Positions 9,583 to 17,356 of a stretch of 32,047 nucleotides of DNA are shown here, one piece after another (position 1 is the stretch's first letter; the number at the start of each line of letters is the position of its first letter). A program made the position numbers and the translations under genes. The notes beneath the pieces are model-generated. The model saw only the letters and a list, made by a program, of their open reading frames with translations, made no database searches and was not told the origin of the DNA. The DNA comes from an uncultured Myxococcales bacterium (GTDB lineage Bacteria; Myxococcota_A; UBA9042): positions 1 to 32,047 of the forward strand of contig CAISBR010000227.1 of assembly GCA_903883645.1 (NCBI GenBank), given 5' to 3'.

Positions 9583-10452
9583 ATGACGCCCGCGCGTTTT
9601 TCCGTGCAAAGCGTTACCGTAATCGGCGCCGGCACCATGGGCCACGGCATTGCGCATGTCGCTGCTGCAGCTGGGCTTTCGGTGATCCTGTGCGACATTT
9701 CTGCCGCTGCGGTCGAGTCTGGCCTGGCCAAAATTCGCGACAACCTCGAGCGTGGCGTCGCGCGCGGCAAGCTGACCGAGGCGGAGCGCGATGCGACCCT
9801 GGCCAATTTACAAGGCAGCGATGACATGGCCGCCGCCGTGGCCCAGGCCGACCTCGTGATCGAGGCCATCCCCGAACACATTGACCTAAAACTCAAGGTT
9901 CTGAGCGCGATTGCGGCACATGCCCCGGCCCGCGCCGTAGTCGCGACCAATACCAGCTCGATTCCGCTAGCCCGGCTGAGCAAGGCCCTGGCCCATCCGA
10001 ACCAATTCATCGGTCTGCATTTCTTTAATCCCGTGCATCTGCAGCCGCTGCTCGAGATCGTTCGCTCCGACACGACCGATAACGAAACCCTTGACCTGGC
10101 TTTGGATTTTGCCCAACGCATCGGCAAAGACCCCATTGTGGTGCGCGACGTGGCCGGCTTTGCCTCGAGCCGCCTGGGCATCGCCCTGGGCCTTGAAGCA
10201 ATTCGCATGGTGCAAGAGGGTGTTGCGACCCCAGCCGACATCGATAAAGCCATGGAACTGGGGTATCGGCACCCCATGGGTCCGCTGAAGCTGACCGACC
10301 TGGTGGGCTTGGATGTGCGCTTAGCGATCGCCGAAACGCTGGCGAGAGAGATCGATCCCGTGCGCTTTGCGCCGCCGCAGCTGCTTCGCGACATGGTCGC
10401 CGCGGGCAAGTTAGGCAAGAAATCTGGGCACGGCTTCTACGATTACGACTAG
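9583..10452 (+). CDS. hbd: 3-hydroxyacyl-CoA (3-hydroxybutyryl-CoA) dehydrogenase
   Basis: A 289-residue NAD(P)-dependent dehydrogenase interconverting (S)-3-hydroxyacyl-CoA and 3-oxoacyl-CoA, in fatty-acid breakdown or butyrate/PHB-type metabolism. The Rossmann motif is GAGTMG at residues 15-20. The catalytic region reads GLHFFNPVHLQPLLEIV, with catalytic His146 and partner Glu158 at the expected 12-residue spacing. NTSSIPLARLS precedes it, and the C-terminal helical domain contains the characteristic GYRHPMGPLKLTDLVGLD. Its size is that of monofunctional Hbd/PaaH-type enzymes. AGGAG at 9571-9575 fixes the ATG at 9583; an upstream in-frame start at 9532 overlaps mog. It lies 28 bp after mog. 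The chain-length preference is not visible. Confidence 0.95.
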   Translation: MTPARFSVQSVTVIGAGTMGHGIAHVAAAAGLSVILCDISAAAVESGLAKIRDNLERGVARGKLTEAERDATLANLQGSDDMAAAVAQADLVIEAIPEHIDLKLKVLSAIAAHAPARAVVATNTSSIPLARLSKALAHPNQFIGLHFFNPVHLQPLLEIVRSDTTDNETLDLALDFAQRIGKDPIVVRDVAGFASSRLGIALGLEAIRMVQEGVATPADIDKAMELGYRHPMGPLKLTDLVGLDVRLAIAETLAREIDPVRFAPPQLLRDMVAAGKLGKKSGHGFYDYD

Positions 10453-10481
10453 CCGGGGTAACCCGAAAGGCGAGAAATACC

Positions 10482-11216
10482 ATGACGGAATCCGCCACAG
10501 CGGCTGCCGAGCGGGCCTATGTGCAGCGCGCCACCGAGAAGGATGGCGAGGCGTTTCAAGAGTTCTTGCGCCACAAGGGCTTTGTTGATCCCTCGTTTGT
10601 GCAGACTTGGGGCGCCGTCACAGAAGTCCTGCGTCAGCGCGAGTTCGGACCTAGAATCCTAGACTTAGGCTGCGGTCCGGGCTGGACGTCGCTATTCTTG
10701 GCCGCCCGCGGGCTCGAGGTAACGGCCGCGGACCTGTCGCCCGATATGCTTGATATTGCTCGCGATAATGCGGCACGGCATGGCGTAACCTTGCGCACGG
10801 CAGAAGCGGACATGCAGGCCGGTTTTGACCTGGGCCACGACTTCGATGGCGTGCTCATCTTTGACGCCTTGCACCACTGCCAAGACGAGACTACGGTTTT
10901 ACGTCATTGTTTCAAGGCACTGCGACCCGGCGGCGCAATCCTGCTGGTGGAGCCCGACTGGTTCCACGAGTTCGGCGGCTCTGCGCGCCACGACCGCCGC
11001 GAATTCGGCACCACGGAGCGCGGCATGGGCTGGGGGCGAATGTCGCGGGCCTTGCGCAGCGCCGGTTTTAGCGATCTGCAGCGATTTTATAGCCTTCAAG
11101 GCACTTTTGCCCGCTCGCCATGGCAGCGTCTGCGCTCGCTTGCCGTCGCCGCGCTCACGGTCACGGTCGGCTTTCCGCACCGCAGCGTCATCGGCTATGC
11201 GCGCAAGCCGGGCTAG
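10482..11216 (+). CDS. Class I SAM-dependent methyltransferase (type 11-like)
   Basis: This 244-residue protein has a clear SAM-binding core: motif I ILDLGCGPGWTSLFLA at about 59-74, the acidic residue ending strand 2 in VTAADLSPDM, and the motif IV/post-motif region FDGVLIFDALHHC followed by ALRPGGAILLVEPDW. These match methyltransferase family 11. The first 50 residues (MTESATAAAERAYVQ) are helical and could form the substrate lid. The C-terminus has weakly hydrophobic stretches (VAALTVTVGFP) but no convincing membrane helix. The substrate is unknown: small-molecule, lipid or quinone methylation are all possible. It begins 29 bp after the dehydrogenase gene and closes the metG-mog-hbd run. 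A GGCGAG-type binding site precedes the ATG. Confidence 0.88.
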   Translation: MTESATAAAERAYVQRATEKDGEAFQEFLRHKGFVDPSFVQTWGAVTEVLRQREFGPRILDLGCGPGWTSLFLAARGLEVTAADLSPDMLDIARDNAARHGVTLRTAEADMQAGFDLGHDFDGVLIFDALHHCQDETTVLRHCFKALRPGGAILLVEPDWFHEFGGSARHDRREFGTTERGMGWGRMSRALRSAGFSDLQRFYSLQGTFARSPWQRLRSLAVAALTVTVGFPHRSVIGYARKPG

Positions 11217-11233
11217 CAAGCCATCTCCACATC

Positions 11234-11262
11234 TCGACGCGGTGCACAACAACCCGTAGCAT
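11234..11262 (+). promoter_or_regulatory. Weak promoter candidate for the Cys-rich/fibrinogen-like gene
   Basis: TCGACG at 11234-11239 and TAGCAT at 11257-11262 are separated by 17 nt. Each matches the sigma70 consensus at 4 of 6 or fewer. The -10 shares the TAG[CG][AT]T form seen before other genes here. The GGAGG ribosome binding site follows at 11269-11273. Confidence 0.3.
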
Positions 11263-11285
11263 GGGTGCGGAGGCGCTGCATCCCT

Positions 11286-13262
11286 ATGACCGCACGAGCC
11301 CCATTTTCAGTCTGGACTTCAGCATCTTGCATCGGGTCGCTGCTGTTATGGTGCGCCGCTGGTAGCTTGCTGCCCGCGTGCCACGACGCGACGCCCACCG
11401 CCACGTTGCTGGTCGGCGACCCAAACAGCACCGAAGTCGACGGGCAGCTTGGCCCCGGCGACGATGCCCTAGACCACGCAACTGCAGATGCAGACTCGCA
11501 ATCCTGGCTTGGCGACGCAGCCAGCGACGACGCAGCCAGCGACGACGCAGCCAGCGACGACGCAAACCCCGATACAGCCCCGGCCGATGCGAACGACGGC
11601 GCCCTTTTGGATGCGGACCCCGCTGATACTGCGTTCGAAACTGGCGCAGATACGGCGGACTCCCCCGATGCTGGCCCAGACGCGCCCTACCCAAGCCCAG
11701 ACGCGCCCTACCCAAGCCCAGACGCGCCCTACCCAAGCCCAGACGCCACTGAGTGCGCAAGCCAGGTCGATTGCAACGACAATAATCCATGTACATCAGA
11801 CACTTGCTTGGTTAGCGGCGCCTGCCAATGGCTCGCAGCGCCCGGCCCGTGTAGCGATGGCAACGCGTGTACCGTCGGCGAAAGCTGCGTGGGCGCCAAA
11901 TGCGGCGGTGGCACTCAGCTCGACGACTTGACCGCGTGCGGCGACGGCAATGTTTGTACACAAGAAAGCTGTGACCCTGAGCTAGGTTGCGTGGTGGTAA
12001 CCGTGGCCGGCTCGTGCAGCGATGGCAACCCGTGCACCGCCGGCGACAGCTGTAGCGGCTCGAGCTGCAAGGCCGGCGCGAGCGTCTTGTGCGACGATGC
12101 CAACCCCTGCACCGCCGATAGCTGCGACCAGGCCAGCGGCGGCTGCTTTAGCCAAGTGCAGGCCGCCGCGTGCAATGACGGCAACCCGTGCACAGTAGGC
12201 GACGTATGCCAAGGCGTAGCGTGCACCAGCGGCCCCCTCAAAGGCTGCGACGACGGCAACGCCTGCACCAGCGACGCCTGCAACCCGCAGAGCGGCAACT
12301 GCAGCAATAGCCCCGCATCAGGCCCCTGCGACGACGGCAACGCCTGCACCAACGGCGACAGCTGCGGCGGCGGTACCTGCAAGGGCGGCCCGGTCAAGGC
12401 GTGCGACGACGGCAACCCATGCACGACGGATGCTTGCGCTGGTGGCGTCTGCACCACCGCGGGGATGCCCGACGGCGCGGCCTGCGGGGCTCAAATGGTC
12501 TGTAAGGCGGGCGCTTGCAGCACACCTGCGAGTACGAGCCCGAGCAGCTGCGACGCGCTCAAAGGCGGCCCGAGTAGCGTGCAGACGATCGATATTGACG
12601 GCTACGGCCCGCTGGCCCCAGCGCAAACCTACTGCGAGATGGGCCTGGCGGGCGGTGGCTGGACGCTGCTCGCGGTGGTTAGCGACGACAACAATTCAAC
12701 CTTTACATGGAATTCGAAGGATCTTTGGGGAACTGCTCAAAGCCAAGTCGGCACAGTCGCGGCGCTCAACAAGGATTTTCGTTCGCCCTTGCTGGCCAAC
12801 CTTCCGGCCAAAGAGGTGCTTTTTCAGCACTCGTCGGGCGTTTGGGCGCAGTACACCTTTGGCGACGGCAAGTCGAGCCTGGGCGCCACAGTAGCCAAGA
12901 CCGGCGGCCCAATCTGCTACGGCCAGGGCAAGGGCTTGGCGATGACCGCCGGCTCACTGCTCAAGACCGGCAAACTTTGCGAAACAATGTTGTATTTGAA
13001 CCCAGCCGATCACGACGGCGTACCCTCGTGCAACACCGACAACACGCCCGAGCACGCCTGGGGCCCGGCGTGGAACGTCAACCGCGACGTGGGCTGCTTT
13101 GACGACCCAGGTTGGGCGGGCAGCCTTGGCCCCGTAACCAGCGAACCGAGCACCGAGGGTGGCACGGCCCAAGGCCATCCCGTCGGCTTTGGCTGGGCCA
13201 TCGGCGTGAACGGCGGCTCGCCGGGCAGTGCCAGCAACTGGATGCGCGTGTTCGCGCGCTAG
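11286..13262 (+). CDS. Lipoprotein with nine Cys-rich repeats and a C-terminal fibrinogen/intelectin-like domain
   Basis: A 658-residue predicted surface lipoprotein. GGAGG precedes the ATG at 11286. A signal segment ends in LLPAC (lipid Cys32). Residues about 40-160 are an Asp/Ala/Pro linker containing perfect repeats of DAASD and PDAPYPS. About 163-400 holds nine copies of CxDxNxCTxxxC, which alternate strictly between a short form (CTSDTC-like, copies 1,3,5,7,9) and a form with one extra glycine-containing residue (CTVGESC-like, copies 2,4,6,8). The C-terminal 230 residues begin SCDALKGG, contain YCEMGLAGGGWTLLAVV (the fibrinogen-like YCDxxxxGGGW signature), CNTDNTPEHAWGP and end GSASNWMRVFAR. 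Fibrinogen-like and intelectin domains bind glycans, often with calcium, so adhesion is a reasonable inference. Such repeat proteins are known in myxobacteria and relatives; the ligand is unknown. Confidence 0.9.
   Translation: MTARAPFSVWTSASCIGSLLLWCAAGSLLPACHDATPTATLLVGDPNSTEVDGQLGPGDDALDHATADADSQSWLGDAASDDAASDDAASDDANPDTAPADANDGALLDADPADTAFETGADTADSPDAGPDAPYPSPDAPYPSPDAPYPSPDATECASQVDCNDNNPCTSDTCLVSGACQWLAAPGPCSDGNACTVGESCVGAKCGGGTQLDDLTACGDGNVCTQESCDPELGCVVVTVAGSCSDGNPCTAGDSCSGSSCKAGASVLCDDANPCTADSCDQASGGCFSQVQAAACNDGNPCTVGDVCQGVACTSGPLKGCDDGNACTSDACNPQSGNCSNSPASGPCDDGNACTNGDSCGGGTCKGGPVKACDDGNPCTTDACAGGVCTTAGMPDGAACGAQMVCKAGACSTPASTSPSSCDALKGGPSSVQTIDIDGYGPLAPAQTYCEMGLAGGGWTLLAVVSDDNNSTFTWNSKDLWGTAQSQVGTVAALNKDFRSPLLANLPAKEVLFQHSSGVWAQYTFGDGKSSLGATVAKTGGPICYGQGKGLAMTAGSLLKTGKLCETMLYLNPADHDGVPSCNTDNTPEHAWGPAWNVNRDVGCFDDPGWAGSLGPVTSEPSTEGGTAQGHPVGFGWAIGVNGGSPGSASNWMRVFAR
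11514..11558 (+). repeat. Three perfect 15-bp tandem repeats (DAASD linker)
   Basis: The unit GACGCAGCCAGCGAC occurs three times without a mismatch, plus six bases of a fourth copy. Perfect identity in an in-frame 15-bp unit points to recent slippage that changes linker length without breaking the frame. Confidence 0.95.
11674..11736 (+). repeat. Three perfect 21-bp tandem repeats (PDAPYPS linker)
   Basis: Three identical 21-bp units, each starting GCCCAGACGCG, are followed by 10 bases of a fourth. They encode PDAPYPS and sit just before the first cysteine repeat. As with the upstream 15-bp array, copy number is likely to vary between strains. Confidence 0.95.
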
Positions 13263-13460
13263 CTTTGCCGCCAGGTCTTTCGCTTTTATATCCAACAACT
13301 CACGCCCTGCTGCTGCGGCCATTGCCGGGCGGACGCCCACTCTGCCGGGCCTGGGGCACGCAGACCCCAACGACGCGGCAAGATGCCACGGCGCCTTGGC
13401 CTTTGCCTGCACCGGATGCTACCTTTGCAAGGCTGAGAGTGGCTCGGCAGGCGGGCGGCA
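13263..13460. other. 198-bp spacer without a recognisable gene
   Basis: Frames crossing this stretch give only short, low-quality peptides. I see no tRNA, no strong terminator after the fibrinogen-like gene, and only a very weak TATATC box near 13288. It may contain the promoter of the beta-helix gene, but no element is convincing. Confidence 0.5.
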
Positions 13461-14423
13461 ATGCCCAACGGTACGCGACCCAGAATCCAGGTAAAGACCC
13501 TTAAATTGCCTAGGGTCATTGCGATTTTGGCCTATTGCGCAGCGAGCCAGTTCTTATCGTTCGTCGCCGGGCACGCTGTGCAGGCGACAGAGAAGGCGAC
13601 AATGCACACTGCATCGGGCCACGATACTACCTCTGCGGCGAACGCCAAGCCGATCTGCGAAGTGCAGGTCGAGGCCGGCGGCGACCATTTGGCGCACGCG
13701 CTGCTCGAGGCCGCCCCGGGTTCGCACCTGTGTCTGCAACCGGGTGTGCACAGCGCTTCGCTTAGCATTAGCAAGTCGCTGACTTTGCGTGGTATTGCCG
13801 CTGGAGTGATTCTGCAGGGCAGCGGCCGCGATTCGGTGCTGCGCGTCGACGACGACGGCGTGGCACTGCGACTCGAAAACCTTGTGCTTCAGGGTGGTTC
13901 GGCGCAGGCCGGTGGCGGCTTGGCGATTTTTGGCCGCGGCAAGGTGCACGCCAGCGACTGTACCTTCTGCGACAACACGGGCGGCATGGTCGGCGGCGGA
14001 GCGGTCTATGCGCGGGCCGGGATGCTCGTGCTCGAGCGCTGTATATTCACGCGGAATCATGGCCGGCAGGGTGGCGCGCTCATGCTCGACATGGCGATGC
14101 ACGCCGAGCTGCAGCGGTGCGAGTTCAGCAATAACACTGCCGATATCGCGGGCGCACTGCGCATCTCGGAGGCGGCGGAAGTCGATCTGAAGGCCTGCAA
14201 GCTGGCGGGCAACCTGGGCGCCGACGGCAGCCAAGTGCGCGCCTCGGGTACCCGCAGTCGGGTGCCGACGGTGCGGCTCGACCACTGCGAGGTCGACAGC
14301 GGCAGGCTCATCAATGGGCCCGAAATTCAAGGGCATATTACGGCCAAGGGCTGCAAGCTCCCCGCCAGCTGGAAGGGATCTGCGACCGACGGCGGCGGCA
14401 ACACGTGGCGGCCCGCAATCTAG
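13461..14423 (+). CDS. Exported right-handed parallel beta-helix protein
   Basis: A 320-residue protein with a basic N-terminus and a hydrophobic segment at about 19-36 (VIAILAYCAASQFLSFVAG), read as a signal peptide possibly cut after AVQA. From about residue 75 it consists of short strands and turns typical of beta-helix coils: LCLQPGVHSASLSISKSLTLRG, then repeated GGG/asparagine turns with cysteines (ASDCTFCDNTGG, LERCIFTRNHGRQGG, LQRCEFSNNTADIAG, LDHCEVDSG). This is the pattern of NosD/polymorphic-membrane-protein-like and pectate-lyase-like folds. No catalytic residues of a named polysaccharide lyase are evident. It sits between the lectin-like lipoprotein and the calpain-like protease on the same strand. 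A structural or carbohydrate-binding surface role is plausible; enzymatic activity is unproven. The ribosome binding site is weak. Confidence 0.85.
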   Translation: MPNGTRPRIQVKTLKLPRVIAILAYCAASQFLSFVAGHAVQATEKATMHTASGHDTTSAANAKPICEVQVEAGGDHLAHALLEAAPGSHLCLQPGVHSASLSISKSLTLRGIAAGVILQGSGRDSVLRVDDDGVALRLENLVLQGGSAQAGGGLAIFGRGKVHASDCTFCDNTGGMVGGGAVYARAGMLVLERCIFTRNHGRQGGALMLDMAMHAELQRCEFSNNTADIAGALRISEAAEVDLKACKLAGNLGADGSQVRASGTRSRVPTVRLDHCEVDSGRLINGPEIQGHITAKGCKLPASWKGSATDGGGNTWRPAI

Positions 14424-14462
14424 GGCACCAGCAACAGTTTCGGCATCTTAGCGGGAGGCACC

Positions 14463-15455
14463 ATGCCAGCGCACGACACCAAGAAGAAGAAGAATCAAAA
14501 GCCTATTCCGCAGCAGCCTAAGCCGCAGCAGCCAAAGCCGCAGCAACCGCAGGCGCCCGTGCAGCCCAAGCCGCAGACGCCCGCCCCGGCGCCGGGTCAA
14601 CCGCGGGACTTGGTCGACCCGAGTGTGACGCGCGACGAAAAGACCAAGGCTCTTGACCCGTATACCTACAAGAAAAATGACCGTGGTGCCAAGGTGTTTG
14701 GCCCCGATGGCGTCAAAGCTGGCGATGTGCAGCAAGGCTACATTGGCGACTGCTACATGGCGTCGGCGATGTCCGCGGTGGCGGGGTCAAAGCCCGATGC
14801 GGTGCAGCAGGCGATTAAAGACAACAAAGACGGCACGTTTACGGTGCGCTTCTTTGAGCTCGACTACTCGGGCCGCAAGACGGCGCACTCCGAAACGGTC
14901 GATGCTGACCTGCCCCACTACGGCGATATGCCGGCATATGCCAAGTCGACTGAAAAGGTAGATGGCAAGCAATACATGGAGTTGTGGCCGTCAATCCTAG
15001 AAAAGGCGTACGCGCAGTGGAAGGGTAGCTACGATGCCATGGGCAACGGCGGTATTGCGGGCGATGTGATGACGGCCCTGACCGGCGAGCGCTCGTCGCA
15101 GGTAACTACGGCTGGCGCTGGCGAAAACGACGCACTGTGGACCAAGATGAAGGCCGCCTCGGACCAGAAGAAGCCGATGACGGCAGGCACGGGTGGCGAA
15201 GAAGATCCGCGCTATAAAGACCCCAAGGCGGGTGTGTACGGCTGGCACGCCTATACCGTAATGGGCGTTGAAGAGGCCAAAGAGGGCGACAAAACCAAGC
15301 GTTACGTGGTATGCCGCAATCCGTGGGCCAAGCGCCGCCGCAACTCGGACGCGGCTGCCGTGGGCGACACCACCAACGACACCGCCGGCGGCGTATTCAA
15401 GCTCGAGTGGGCCGAATTTCGCCGCTTGTACGACAACGTGACGGTCAACGGATGA
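14463..15455 (+). CDS. Calpain-like (C2 family) cysteine protease with Pro/Gln-rich N-terminus
   Basis: A 330-residue protein with the papain-fold calpain triad: Cys97 in QQGYIGDCYMAS, His262 in YGWHAYTV and Asn286 in VVCRNPWAK. QG-x-x-GDC, GHAY-like and RNPW are the classical calpain signatures. Residues 1-50 are disordered in composition: MPAHDTKKKKNQK, then tandem PQQPK units and more Pro/Gln/Lys. There is no signal peptide or membrane helix, so the protease either stays in the cytosol or leaves by a non-Sec route. None of the calcium-binding PEF or C2 domains of animal calpains is present. GGGAGG precedes the ATG. The next gene, a lipoprotein, starts within its stop codon (ATGA), so the two are translationally coupled. 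Targets are unknown. Confidence 0.92.
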   Translation: MPAHDTKKKKNQKPIPQQPKPQQPKPQQPQAPVQPKPQTPAPAPGQPRDLVDPSVTRDEKTKALDPYTYKKNDRGAKVFGPDGVKAGDVQQGYIGDCYMASAMSAVAGSKPDAVQQAIKDNKDGTFTVRFFELDYSGRKTAHSETVDADLPHYGDMPAYAKSTEKVDGKQYMELWPSILEKAYAQWKGSYDAMGNGGIAGDVMTALTGERSSQVTTAGAGENDALWTKMKAASDQKKPMTAGTGGEEDPRYKDPKAGVYGWHAYTVMGVEEAKEGDKTKRYVVCRNPWAKRRRNSDAAAVGDTTNDTAGGVFKLEWAEFRRLYDNVTVNG

Positions 15456-16126
15456 TTTTGAAAGACAAGCAATTTCTTGCCATGCTCGCTGCAGTTGCGG
15501 CGCTCGTTGCGGCGTGTGGCTCTAGCGCCTCGAGCTCTAGCAATGTCAGCAGCGACGCCAGCAGCGACGCCAGCGGCGACACCAGCACCGCAGACCTAAA
15601 CACCAGCAAGTGCGGCAAGTTTGACGATGGCGCCTACGGCAAGAAGGTGCCGTGGCAAGGCTACCAAGAGGGCAGCACAGTGTACTCGTGCAACGTCTGC
15701 CGCGGCGGCTACAAGGCCTCGCAGGGCCAGTGGCGCCTGGTCGACGGCGAAAGCATGGACCCCATTACCCCGCTCGACGTCGGCCAAGCCGAGCTGCTCA
15801 CCATCGACGGCAACACCTTTAGCGACCACCTCACCGGCCAAGACCTGGGCAAGCAAGCTGATCAGACCATCACGGGCTGGTACTTCTGCGGCGACGCGGC
15901 CGAAATTCCTTCGATGGATGCGGTGTTCGTGATCCAGACCGCCGTGCCCGACGGCGCGTTCGCCAATAAAGCCGGCACCTCGTTCCAAGCGCTGGTCGGC
16001 AGCGGCATCGGCACCACCGACATCTTGACGCTGGCCCTAGCCCCCGATACCACCCACGCTTACGTATATTGCAGGGTGGGCAGCACTATCAACGGCCACG
16101 CCTGCACCGACCCGTTCGCTAAGTAA
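15452..16126 (+). CDS. Cys-rich lipoprotein coupled to the calpain-like protease, function unknown
   Basis: A 224-residue lipoprotein. The start ATG at 15452 shares bases with the protease stop at 15453-15455, giving a 4-bp ATGA overlap. The signal peptide ends LVAAC with lipid Cys22, followed by a Ser/Asp/Ala-rich linker with SSDAS repeats. The mature domain starts near KCGKFDDGAYG, has CNVCRGGY and four further cysteines (WYFCGD, VYCRVG, HACTDP and the first KCG), enough for three disulfides. CNVCRGG resembles zinc-ribbon spacing, but the exported location favours disulfides. I do not recognise a family. Coupling to the protease suggests a shared job: substrate, inhibitor, anchor or immunity partner are all possible, and none is shown by sequence. 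Confidence 0.85.
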   Translation: MILKDKQFLAMLAAVAALVAACGSSASSSSNVSSDASSDASGDTSTADLNTSKCGKFDDGAYGKKVPWQGYQEGSTVYSCNVCRGGYKASQGQWRLVDGESMDPITPLDVGQAELLTIDGNTFSDHLTGQDLGKQADQTITGWYFCGDAAEIPSMDAVFVIQTAVPDGAFANKAGTSFQALVGSGIGTTDILTLALAPDTTHAYVYCRVGSTINGHACTDPFAK

Positions 16127-16171
16127 TTCCCAATACTCTACGCCCGCACTCCGCGACGCGCTTGGTCGTAC

Positions 16172-17356
16172 ATGCCACGCTTGAACCTGTTTTTCGTGAT
16201 CTTTGGCCTGATCGTGCTGGCCCTGGTGGTCGGCTCGCACGCCCTGCTCTACCAGCGACTGGCCGTGAGCACGCAACTGCCTAAAATTTGGCAGCAAGTT
16301 GTGGCCGTCCTGCTCGTGGCCCTGGCGATTAGCCTGCCGGCGGGGCTGATTGTGGTGCGCATGCTTGGCCTTAGCTGGCTGCGCAACTGGGCCGTGGTCA
16401 GCTTTGTGTGGATGGGCCTGCTATTTTTGCTGCTGGTCGCAGTGGGCGCGGCGAGCCTGCTGGGCTGGGGCCACGACAAGGTCGCCGATCTGCGCGGATT
16501 GGCTGTGGATCCCGAGCGGCGACTATTCTTCACTCGTCTGCTGGCCGGCTCGGCGACAGGCGGTGCGCTGCTGGCGGGCACAGTGGCGATGCAGCAGGCG
16601 TGGCGGCGGCCCGAGCTGCGGCGCGTAGAAGTGCCACTGGCCAAGCTGCATAAGTCGATGAACGGTCTAACGATTATCCAGGTTAGCGATGTGCATGTGG
16701 GCCCGACCATCCGCCGCGAGTGGGTCGAGGCGCTGGTGGCCGAGGTCAATGCCGCAAAGCCCGACATTGTGGCACTTACGGGCGACATGGTCGACGGCTC
16801 GGTCGCTGAACTCGCGGATCACGTTGCACCTTTTGCCAAGCTGCAGGCGCGGCTGGGGGTGTTTTTCGTCACCGGCAACCACGAGTACTTCTCGAACGTA
16901 GAGCCGTGGCTCGACTACTGGCGCTCGCTGGGTTTTCGGGTTTTGCGCAATGAATGTGTAACGTTGCGCGACGGCGACGCGGTGCTGGATGTGTTAGGGG
17001 TCGACGACTGGAGCGCCGAGCGTCTGGGCCAGCCCGGCCACGGTCACGACCTGAAGAAGGCAGTGCAAGGTCGCGATACAACAAGGCCTTCGCTGCTGTT
17101 GGCGCACCAGCCCAAAGCGATCGATCAGGCGGCGGCGGCGGGCATCGATCTGCAGCTGTCGGGGCACACCCACGGCGGGCAAATTTGGCCCTTCAACTGG
17201 CTGGTGCAGCTGCAGCAACCCTACGTCGCGGGGTTGCATAAGCACGCCAGCACCTGGATTTATGTGAGTCGCGGCACAGGGTTCTGGGGTCCACCGATGC
17301 GCCTGGCCGCGCCGTCGGAAGTGACGCAGATCGTGCTCCGCTCGGTGGATAGCTAG
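16172..17356 (+). CDS. Membrane-anchored metallophosphoesterase (YaeI/YkuE-like)
   Basis: A 394-residue protein with three to four N-terminal membrane helices (about 6-26, 42-64, 71-98, possibly 121-140), followed by a calcineurin-type phosphoesterase domain. The metal-binding motifs are all present in order: DVHVG (Asp173, His175), GDMVDG (Asp205), GNHE (Asn236, His237), LLAHQPK (His312) and SGHTHGGQ (His332, His334). SGHTHGGQ together with FWGPPMRL is characteristic of the YaeI/YkuE branch, whose members are membrane-associated phosphodiesterases. The ATG at 16172 lies 45 bp after the preceding lipoprotein gene without a clear terminator. The downstream DUF4403 gene starts on the very next base after the stop. 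The substrate is unknown. Confidence 0.93.
   Translation: MPRLNLFFVIFGLIVLALVVGSHALLYQRLAVSTQLPKIWQQVVAVLLVALAISLPAGLIVVRMLGLSWLRNWAVVSFVWMGLLFLLLVAVGAASLLGWGHDKVADLRGLAVDPERRLFFTRLLAGSATGGALLAGTVAMQQAWRRPELRRVEVPLAKLHKSMNGLTIIQVSDVHVGPTIRREWVEALVAEVNAAKPDIVALTGDMVDGSVAELADHVAPFAKLQARLGVFFVTGNHEYFSNVEPWLDYWRSLGFRVLRNECVTLRDGDAVLDVLGVDDWSAERLGQPGHGHDLKKAVQGRDTTRPSLLLAHQPKAIDQAAAAGIDLQLSGHTHGGQIWPFNWLVQLQQPYVAGLHKHASTWIYVSRGTGFWGPPMRLAAPSEVTQIVLRSVDS

Noticed and set aside
9003..10418. A 471-codon open frame antisense to mog and hbd
   Set aside because: Serine/arginine-rich sequence without any domain pattern, fully opposite two well-recognised genes.
11769..12460. Regularly spaced repeats resembling a CRISPR array
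   Set aside because: They are imperfect, in-frame cysteine repeats of a continuous coding sequence with no cas genes nearby.
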